Source: CAXXOK01 sp963663285
Lineage (GTDB): Bacteria; Bacillota; Clostridia; Christensenellales; Aristaeellaceae
Direction of reading: 5' to 3'
Length of the DNA stretch: 64,000 nucleotides
NCBI GenBank assembly: GCA_963663285.2
Contig: CAXXNI010000002.1
Span: forward strand, 1,364,001-1,428,000
Positions 6,905 to 13,010 of the stretch are shown piece after piece. Positions within the stretch are counted from its first letter, which is position 1; the number at the start of each line of letters is the position of its first letter. Made by a program: the position numbers and the translations under genes. The notes beneath the pieces are model-generated. The model searched no databases and was not told the DNA's origin. It saw only the letters and a program-made list of their open reading frames with translations.

Positions 6905-9088
6905 TCAGGTGCGATCGTTTCCGCCGCCGGGGCGGCCGTCACGACGCGGGGGACGACGGCGATCGCCATTATTGCCAGCGCGGAAACCGGCGGAAGGCGT
7001 ATTGGTATATTCAATATCGTTGCGGATCAGGTTCACGCGGCCCTGAGAGTCAATTTCATTGACTTTCACTTCCACCTCATCGCCGATGTTCATCACATCT
7101 TCAACCTTTTCCACACGGTGGTCGGCCATCTTGCTAATGTGCAGCATGCCGTCCTTACCGCCGGTCAGTTCGATGAAAGCGCCGAAGTTCATGATTCGCA
7201 CGACTTTACCCAAGTACACATCGCCGACTTCGATATCTTTGGCAATGCCTTCGATAATCTTCTTCGCCTTGCTAGCAGCAGCTTCGTCAGGCGTGGCGAT
7301 GTAAACGCGGCCATCATCTTCGATGTCGATCTTTACGCCGGTTTCGGCAATGATTTTATTGATCATCTTGCCGCCCGGTCCAATGACCTCACGAATCTTT
7401 TCGGGGTTGATGGTGAAGCGGATAATCTTGGGCGCATATTTGCTCATGTGCTCACGCGGCTGCGCAAGGGTTTCCAACATAATCTGCAAAATGTGCAGAC
7501 GGCCAATGCGCGCCTGTCCCAATGCCCGTTCCAGAATCACACGGTCGATACCGGCAATTTTAATGTCCATCTGGATGGCGGTAATACCCTTTACGGTACC
7601 GGCCACCTTGAAGTCCATATCGCCCAGGAAATCTTCCAGACCCTGAATATCGGTAAGAACAGCTATCTTGTCGCTGCTCGTATCTTTAATCAGACCCATA
7701 GCCACACCGGCAACCGGCGCTTTGATCGGCACACCGGCATCCATCAGGCTCAGGGTGCTGCCGCAAACGGACGCCATAGAGCTGGAGCCGTTGCTGCCCA
7801 GAATTTCGCTTACCAGACGCAGCGCATACGGGAACTCGTCCTCGTTGGGTACTACCGGTACCAACGCACGCTCCGCCAGCGCACCATGGCCAATCTCGCG
7901 GCGGCCGGGGCTCTTCATACGGCCCGCTTCGCCAGTAGCGTAGGGCGGCATGTTGTAGTGATGAATATAGCGCTTAAAGTCTTCCGTACCAATGCCGTCC
8001 AGCACCTGCACGTCGCTCATGGAGCCAAGCGTGGTGATGGTAAGAGCCTGCGTTTCGCCACGGGTGAAGATCGCGCTGCCATGCGTACGCGGGAGCACGC
8101 TGGTTTCGCACCAGATGGGGCGCACATCGGCTGTGCCGCGGCCATCTGGACGAATGCCTTCATCCAGAATTTTACGGCGCATAACTTCTTTATTCAGGTA
8201 GTAGATCGCATCGGCAACTTCGCCCATACGGCCTTCAAACTGCTCGGCAAAGTGCTCCATGCACTCTTTCTTGGTCTGCGATTCGCGCTGCTGGCGCTCG
8301 GCACGCACAGTGGTTTCAAATGTCCATACGCACTTGTCATACGCAAAATCACGTACAGCCTGTTTAATATCATCGCCGGTCGTTACCAGGGCAACTTCGA
8401 CCTTTTCTTTGCCGATTTCTGCCTGAATGCCTTCGATAAAGGCAACCAGCTTTTTAATTTCCTCATGAGCAAAGAGGATCGCGCCCAGCATTTCCTCTTC
8501 CGATACTTCATTCGCACCGGCTTCTACCATGAGCACCGCGTCTTTGGTGCCGCTGACAAATACATGCATCGAGCTCTTCTCGCGCTGTGCTTCATCAGGG
8601 TTGATCACATACTGGCCGTCAACACAGCCAACCACAACGGTGCCGGTAGGGCCATTCCACGGAATACTGCTAACCGTAAGCGCAGCGGAAGAGCCAATCA
8701 TCGCCGGCACTTCGGGCGGAATATCTTTATCGACAGACAGGACAGTCGCTACCACCTGCACATCGTTACGCATTCCTTTGGGGAACAGCGGACGCAGCGG
8801 ACGGTCAATGAGGCGGCAGGTCAAGGTTGCTTTCTCAGTGGGGCGGCCCTCACGCTTAATGAAACCACCGGGGATTTTGCCCACGGAATACTGCTTCTCT
8901 TCGTAATCGACAGCAAGGGGGAAGAAATCCACGCCCTCACGCGGCGTATCGCTCATGGTTGCATTTACCATGACCACCGTATCGCCGTACCGTACGAACG
9001 CAGAGCCCGACGCCTGCTGGCAGTAATTGCCAAACTCGATTGACAACTGGCGTCCTGCCAGTTCAGTTGTGAATACCTTTTTATCCAT
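6905..9088 (-). CDS. pnp: Polyribonucleotide nucleotidyltransferase
   Basis: PNPase of 727 residues starting at MDKKVF; the frame stays open about 35 codons upstream, but the start at 9088 has a strong GAGGAGAAGA site and matches the family N-terminus. Two RNase PH-like halves are visible (first core with GFIKREGRPTEKATLTCRLIDRPLRPLFPKG; second with GSSSMASVCGSTLSLMDAGVPI and DILGDMDFKVAGT-type metal and phosphate residues), followed by a KH domain (IREVIGPGGKMINKI) and an S1 domain (GDVYLGKVVRIMNFGAF). The tail ends in an Arg/Gly-rich stretch. It degrades RNA 3' to 5' by phosphorolysis within the RNA degradation machinery. It lies directly behind rpsO, the widely conserved order. Confidence 0.98.
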   Translation of the reverse strand: MDKKVFTTELAGRQLSIEFGNYCQQASGSAFVRYGDTVVMVNATMSDTPREGVDFFPLAVDYEEKQYSVGKIPGGFIKREGRPTEKATLTCRLIDRPLRPLFPKGMRNDVQVVATVLSVDKDIPPEVPAMIGSSAALTVSSIPWNGPTGTVVVGCVDGQYVINPDEAQREKSSMHVFVSGTKDAVLMVEAGANEVSEEEMLGAILFAHEEIKKLVAFIEGIQAEIGKEKVEVALVTTGDDIKQAVRDFAYDKCVWTFETTVRAERQQRESQTKKECMEHFAEQFEGRMGEVADAIYYLNKEVMRRKILDEGIRPDGRGTADVRPIWCETSVLPRTHGSAIFTRGETQALTITTLGSMSDVQVLDGIGTEDFKRYIHHYNMPPYATGEAGRMKSPGRREIGHGALAERALVPVVPNEDEFPYALRLVSEILGSNGSSSMASVCGSTLSLMDAGVPIKAPVAGVAMGLIKDTSSDKIAVLTDIQGLEDFLGDMDFKVAGTVKGITAIQMDIKIAGIDRVILERALGQARIGRLHILQIMLETLAQPREHMSKYAPKIIRFTINPEKIREVIGPGGKMINKIIAETGVKIDIEDDGRVYIATPDEAAASKAKKIIEGIAKDIEVGDVYLGKVVRIMNFGAFIELTGGKDGMLHISKMADHRVEKVEDVMNIGDEVEVKVNEIDSQGRVNLIRNDIEYTNTPSAGFRAGNNGDRRRPPRRDGRPGGGNDRT

Positions 9089-9198
9089 TCTCTTCTCCTC
9101 TTCTTGCGTGCGAGCCTCGTTGCCCGCCGCAACTCCATATCGCCACGCTGGTATTGCGCAGCGGCACAGGCGCTTTTCTATGCGCCTTTGCAAAACAG

Positions 9199-9240
9199 CC
9201 GCGCTTCGGCAGGCTGGGTTTCAAGCCCGCTGAGGCGCGG
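9199..9240 (-). promoter_or_regulatory. Hairpin in the rpsO-pnp spacer
   Basis: An imperfect GC-rich hairpin (CCGCGC 9199-9204 pairing with GCGCGG 9235-9240, with a further inner stem) lies between rpsO and pnp and is followed on the minus strand by CTGTTTTG. In other bacteria this spacer holds the rpsO terminator and the RNase III site used for pnp autocontrol; which role applies here is not visible. Confidence 0.6.
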
Positions 9241-9256
9241 TTGTGTGCAAACAATG

Positions 9257-9511
9257 TTACTTTCTCAAGCCCAGCTGAGCAATCAGGGTACGATAGCTTT
9301 CGATGTTGGTCTTCTTCAGGTAATCCAGCAGACCGCGCCGTTTACCAACCATCAGCAACAAGCCGCGGCGGCTGTGATGATCCTTTTTGTTGATCTTCAA
9401 ATGCTCGTTGAGGTGATTGATGCGCTGGGTCAGCAGTGCGATCTGTACTTCGGGGGATCCTGTGTCGCCTTCGTGGCGGGCATACGTCTTGATGATGTCA
9501 AACTTTTCCAT
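9257..9511 (-). CDS. rpsO: 30S ribosomal protein S15
   Basis: An 84-residue protein, slightly shorter than the usual 88-89. It carries the S15 signature of rRNA-binding residues (HEGDTGSPEVQIALLTQRINHLNEHLK, then KKDHHSRRGLLLMVGKRRGLLDYLK). S15 binds the central domain of 16S rRNA early in small-subunit assembly. The ATG follows an AAGGAGGC site. It has its own promoter and a structured leader (9512-9630), fitting autoregulated ribosomal protein synthesis, and is followed by pnp. Confidence 0.98.
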   Translation of the reverse strand: MEKFDIIKTYARHEGDTGSPEVQIALLTQRINHLNEHLKINKKDHHSRRGLLLMVGKRRGLLDYLKKTNIESYRTLIAQLGLRK

Positions 9512-9630
9512 GGTATGGTTTGCCTCCTTGCATTGGTAGCGCTTGCGCGCCCCGCGGTAATCGCCGTTTGCATAGTCCGCCGTCGGCCTTCGTACGTCTG
9601 CGCAAACGGTTCGTACAGTGCGATAAGCAC
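9512..9630 (-). promoter_or_regulatory. Candidate structured mRNA leader of rpsO
   Basis: The roughly 120-base leader between the promoter and rpsO contains a perfect 8-bp long-range helix (9602-9609 with 9564-9571) enclosing about 30 bases. Nearer the start codon lies a GC-rich hairpin with a GCAA tetraloop around 9540-9551. S15 autoregulates through leader RNA folds in several bacteria, including a three-way junction in Bacillus-type species. The match here is by position and structure only. Confidence 0.5.
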
Positions 9631-9637
9631 AGCTTTG

Positions 9638-9666
9638 ATTGTACCATGCTTATCCTGTTTTGTAAA
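9638..9666 (-). promoter_or_regulatory. Sigma-A-like promoter for rpsO-pnp
   Basis: On the minus strand TTTACA and TACAAT are separated by exactly 17 bases, about 120 bases upstream of rpsO and between rpsO and the end of the ribF-like gene. Confidence 0.8.
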
Positions 9667-9705
9667 CGGTTGTTCTAAAAAAGCTTACAACAGACTTGTT
9701 CCTAT

Positions 9706-10491
9706 TTACTGTGCTCCCGCCCGGAAAAAGAGCACTACAGCATCTTCCAAAGAGCATTCCGCAGACAGGCGGCAAACGATCGTTTGCTCGTCTGTCACCC
9801 GTGCAAGTACCGGATATACATGAATACCGTCATCAATCAACGTTCTGTAATCTCCTGGACAAACGCTTTGCTTTTCATCATGGTCTACCCTTAGCGTGCG
9901 ATATTCTCCATGCTCCTTGATGATATGCGCATTCAGCCGGTACATATCACCCAGCATCGCCCTTGCCAATTCCACATCACCGCGTGCCAGCGCAGCACGG
10001 ATCTCGGTAGCGCTTACTACCTGTTTGTCCAGTTGAATCAATGGAACCACAATGGTTTCAAAGCCTAGTGCCTGCCCCAGCATTTGCAAGAGCGGCGGCT
10101 TTCCCTCCCCGCCTTTGCCAAACGTGTAATTATGACCAACCACAACTGCTTTCGGGTGCCATCTGCGTACCAGTTCGCCGACAAATACTTCAGGCGGCAT
10201 ATCCCGCAATTCTTCGGTAAAGGACTGTGCACAGAAAATATCCACCCCAAGCTTTTCCATCACGGCTGAACGCTCCTGCGGTGTCATGAGCAGCGAAGGA
10301 GTACGTTCCGGCGCCAGTATTGACAGCGGATGCTGCGCGAAGGTCTGTACGATCAACGGCAGATGGTACTGCTTTGCCAGCGTCTGCGCTTTGGCAATTA
10401 ATACCCGATGGCCAATATGTACCCCATCAAACATGCCCAGTACCACAACCGAAGCGGTTGTGCTGACCCGTTCATCCGTGCAGCTCTTCAT
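9706..10491 (-). CDS. ribF: RibF-like FAD synthetase with a short, unrecognised C-terminal part
   Basis: A 261-residue protein starting at MKSCTDE (10491), which has a GGGGGA site just upstream; two earlier in-frame ATGs overlap truB and lack such a site. The N-terminal nucleotidyltransferase domain is intact: GMFDGVHIGH at residues 19-28, the AVVVGHNYTFGKGGEG segment, and VSATEIRAAL (the usual SST-R-R region). Normal bifunctional RibF has about 310 residues and ends in a flavokinase domain with GR-x-G(F/Y)PTAN and NIG-x-(R/N)PT motifs. The 85-residue tail here has none of these. It may therefore make FAD from FMN but not FMN from riboflavin. It follows truB in the usual truB-ribF order. Confidence 0.85.
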   Translation of the reverse strand: MKSCTDERVSTTASVVVLGMFDGVHIGHRVLIAKAQTLAKQYHLPLIVQTFAQHPLSILAPERTPSLLMTPQERSAVMEKLGVDIFCAQSFTEELRDMPPEVFVGELVRRWHPKAVVVGHNYTFGKGGEGKPPLLQMLGQALGFETIVVPLIQLDKQVVSATEIRAALARGDVELARAMLGDMYRLNAHIIKEHGEYRTLRVDHDEKQSVCPGDYRTLIDDGIHVYPVLARVTDEQTIVCRLSAECSLEDAVVLFFRAGAQ

Positions 10492-10544
10492 CTGTTGTCC
10501 CCCATCTTTTCCAGCTACTGTGTAAACCATGGCCAGTGAACGTT

Positions 10545-11465
10545 TTAGTCTCCCAGCCATGTGCGCGATTTTACAATGTCACCCTCGCAGGTGCCGATCG
10601 CTGTCAGCTTTCCATCCAGATACAAACGTACCGACTGTTCAGGCGGCAGTGCTTGCATCTGCAATCGCGTACAAGGCAAAGGTACGCCATTGCAAAAGGG
10701 TTTGGCCAATGCGCTTGGCACATCCAAACGCGGCAAATGGGTAAGCGCTGTTTCCATCGGCAAGATGAGTGAATCCAGCGTTCCGTGTTCCGCCGCTGCC
10801 TGAATATCCTCCAGCGTTTGTGCGGTGTCCAGCGTAAATACACCGGATTGGGTACGCAGCAGAAAACGCATGTGCGCGGGGCAACCCAGCGATGCGCCAA
10901 GATCATGGCACAGCGTGCGCACATAAAAACCCTTGGAGCAACGCACCGAGAGCAACGCGCCCTGCCTTTCCGTCATCCCAATCAGCGATAAAGCATGTAC
11001 TGTTACCTGCCTGCCGGCAAGCTCTACGGTTTCGCCCTTTCGGGCAAGCTCGTACAAGCGTTTCCCGTCCCGTTTCAAAGCGCTGTACATGGGTGGCACC
11101 TGCAAAATCGGGCCGGTAAAGCGGATCAACTGCCCGCGCAATGCCGCTTCCGTAGGGTATTGGTCGCCAGTCTGAACACTTCGCCCTTGTGCATCCTGCG
11201 TATCTGTAGAGCAACCAAACGCTACTTCGGTAATATACGCCTTTTCCTTATCCTGCATATAGTCAAACAACCGGGCCGCTTTGCCAATCATCAGTGGCAA
11301 CACCCCCGACGCTTCCGGGTCCAGCGTACCGGCATGTCCGACCTTCGCGCCTCCCAACAGCCTACGAACTTTCCCAACAACATGTGCGGATGTTAGCCCT
11401 GGCGGTTTTAACACATTGAGAAAACCGCAAAAGACTTGCTTTTGCGGATGGGTTTGTTTGCTCAC
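10545..11465 (-). CDS. truB: tRNA pseudouridine(55) synthase
   Basis: A 306-residue protein of normal length. The catalytic aspartate is D49 in KVGHAGTLDPEASGVL, and the N-terminal GFLNVLKPPGLTSAHVV is typical. The KAYITEVAFGCSTDTQD and later GFYVRTLCHDLG segments are also family motifs; the C-terminus has a short PUA-like region. It isomerises U55 in the T loop of elongator tRNAs. The start overlaps the end of the DHH gene by 4 bases, indicating translational coupling. Confidence 0.97.
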   Translation of the reverse strand: MSKQTHPQKQVFCGFLNVLKPPGLTSAHVVGKVRRLLGGAKVGHAGTLDPEASGVLPLMIGKAARLFDYMQDKEKAYITEVAFGCSTDTQDAQGRSVQTGDQYPTEAALRGQLIRFTGPILQVPPMYSALKRDGKRLYELARKGETVELAGRQVTVHALSLIGMTERQGALLSVRCSKGFYVRTLCHDLGASLGCPAHMRFLLRTQSGVFTLDTAQTLEDIQAAAEHGTLDSLILPMETALTHLPRLDVPSALAKPFCNGVPLPCTRLQMQALPPEQSVRLYLDGKLTAIGTCEGDIVKSRTWLGD

Positions 11466-12472
11466 TGCTGCGGGCCTCCGCGATACGCTTTTTCCAATTC
11501 GGCTTCAATCTTTTTCATCGCTTCCTCCGGCGGGCCAGCCAGCGAGCATCCTGCCGCCAGCTGATGGCCGCCGCCGCCAAACAGTTCCGCTACTTGGTCT
11601 ACACGATAAGGCGTAAGTGCCCGCAAGCTGAATTTCATTGCGCCATCCTGCGTTTCCCGGGCGAAATAAGCCATTTTTACACCGACGACATCAATAGCGT
11701 AATCCACTACGCCGTCCGCATTTTCGGCCGTCGCTTCCGCTTGTAAAAAATCCTGCTGGCGTAAGCACATTCCTGCAATTTCCCCGCCGCAAAGGTAGCG
11801 AATAGAAGCCAATGCCTTTCCAAGGAGCGCGATATGCTCCTTGTCTTTACAGCGAAATAACATTCTGGCATATTGAGCGATCGGCAGTTCCGCTTCCATC
11901 AACTTCTCCATCATGCGGAACGCTTCTGCTGTCACATTCTGATACACAAAATTGCCTGTATCGGTTGAAATCGCCGTATACAAGCAAATCGCCTCATCCC
12001 TGCGTATCGGCTGGCCTAAAGCGTTAAACAACCGCCAAACCAGTACCGCCGTTGCAGAGGCTTCACCATCAATTACATTAATGCCCGCGAAGCCCGGATT
12101 CGTCGGGTGATGGTCAACCTGCGCGTTGTTCTTTACGCGGGTAAACAGCTCCTGTGCTTTTCCCATACGGTCGATGCTGCTAACATCCAGCGAAATGGCA
12201 AGCGTTTGATCGTTCACCGAAATATTACTGGCTGCTTCATCGTACTTGCGTACACAATAAACATCCGGTAGAAACGAAAGGTTCGCCGGAGGCACATCAT
12301 CCAGCACAATCGTAACCGGCTTGCGTAACCGCGTAAGCAGCAATTTCATTGCCAGCGTGCTGCCCAGTGTATCGCCATCCGGCGAAATATGGGGAAAGAG
12401 CAATATGCTGTCCGCATTTTGAATCGCGGACAGCAGCTCATTGAATTGATAACGGTCATTCATGTTCGTCAT
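11462..12472 (-). CDS. nrnA: DHH/DHHA1 family phosphoesterase (oligoribonuclease NrnA-like)
   Basis: A 336-residue DHH-family protein. The N-terminal LLFPHISPDGDTLGS and later SLDVSSIDRMG and QVDHHPTNPGF (the DHH box) supply the metal ligands, and the C-terminal DHHA1 domain ends with LFGGGGHQLAAGCSL. NrnA degrades nanoRNAs and dephosphorylates pAp. The ATG at 12472 is chosen because a GGAGGT site lies about 9 bases upstream; in-frame ATGs at 12478 and 12463 are alternatives. It overlaps the end of rbfA by 17 bases, and the rbfA-nrnA-truB order is common in Firmicutes. Confidence 0.93.
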   Translation of the reverse strand: MTNMNDRYQFNELLSAIQNADSILLFPHISPDGDTLGSTLAMKLLLTRLRKPVTIVLDDVPPANLSFLPDVYCVRKYDEAASNISVNDQTLAISLDVSSIDRMGKAQELFTRVKNNAQVDHHPTNPGFAGINVIDGEASATAVLVWRLFNALGQPIRRDEAICLYTAISTDTGNFVYQNVTAEAFRMMEKLMEAELPIAQYARMLFRCKDKEHIALLGKALASIRYLCGGEIAGMCLRQQDFLQAEATAENADGVVDYAIDVVGVKMAYFARETQDGAMKFSLRALTPYRVDQVAELFGGGGHQLAAGCSLAGPPEEAMKKIEAELEKAYRGGPQQ

Positions 12473-12824
12473 CCGCATCCACCTCCGGCTCAACTTGCTT
12501 AAGAAGGGTGGCGATGTGAACGCCGTATTCGATGTTATGATCCAGCACAAAGGTAATTTCAGGCGCATAGCGGATAATCATCCGTTTGCCTAACTCCCGG
12601 CGCACAAATCCAGCGGCTTTTTTCAACGCCGCCATCATAGGTTCGCGGTCTTCTTCTTCCAGAATGCTGATATAAATTTTAGCGTACCGTAAATCCCGCG
12701 CCACATCCGCGCGCGTAACGCTAAAAGTTCCTTTAATGCGAGGGTCGTGTAGCTGCTCGCGAATAATCGCGTCCACTTCCCGACGAACTTCCTCGCTGAT
12801 GCGGTCAATACGCTGGTAACTCAC
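12456..12824 (-). CDS. rbfA: Ribosome-binding factor A
   Basis: A 122-residue protein starting with GTG at 12824, supported by an AAGGAG site 7 bases upstream; the frame is open further but that part is not RbfA-like. The sequence begins SYQRIDRISEEVRREVDAIIREQLHDPRI and includes YAKIYISIL and a KRMIIRYAPEITFVLD strand, both typical of the KH-like RbfA fold. RbfA aids late 30S subunit maturation and cold adaptation. It follows infB after about 190 bases and is coupled to the DHH gene. Confidence 0.96.
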   Translation of the reverse strand: MSYQRIDRISEEVRREVDAIIREQLHDPRIKGTFSVTRADVARDLRYAKIYISILEEEDREPMMAALKKAAGFVRRELGKRMIIRYAPEITFVLDHNIEYGVHIATLLKQVEPEVDADDEHE

Positions 12825-13010
12825 TGTATTCTCCTTGTCCCTGTTACAGGGAGGCACTGCACCTTTCCATGTTGGTGACAACAGCATAGTGTGCAAGAAA
12901 GGTGCTTATCTATCGTTTCGATTCAGTCTCTCTATCGGCTAAAACGACGGGGAGGGAAACGTTCGCCCATGCGAGCCGTTTCCCTGCTGCATCCCATCTT
13001 TTTGGGGCAT

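Noticed and set aside
7118..9043. A 641-codon open frame on the plus strand
   Set aside because: It lies fully antisense to pnp, lacks a ribosome site and reflects the codon bias of pnp on the other strand.
9089..9193. A 35-residue N-terminal extension of PNPase
   Set aside because: The start at 9088 has a strong ribosome site and matches family N-termini; the extension runs through the rpsO-pnp hairpin.
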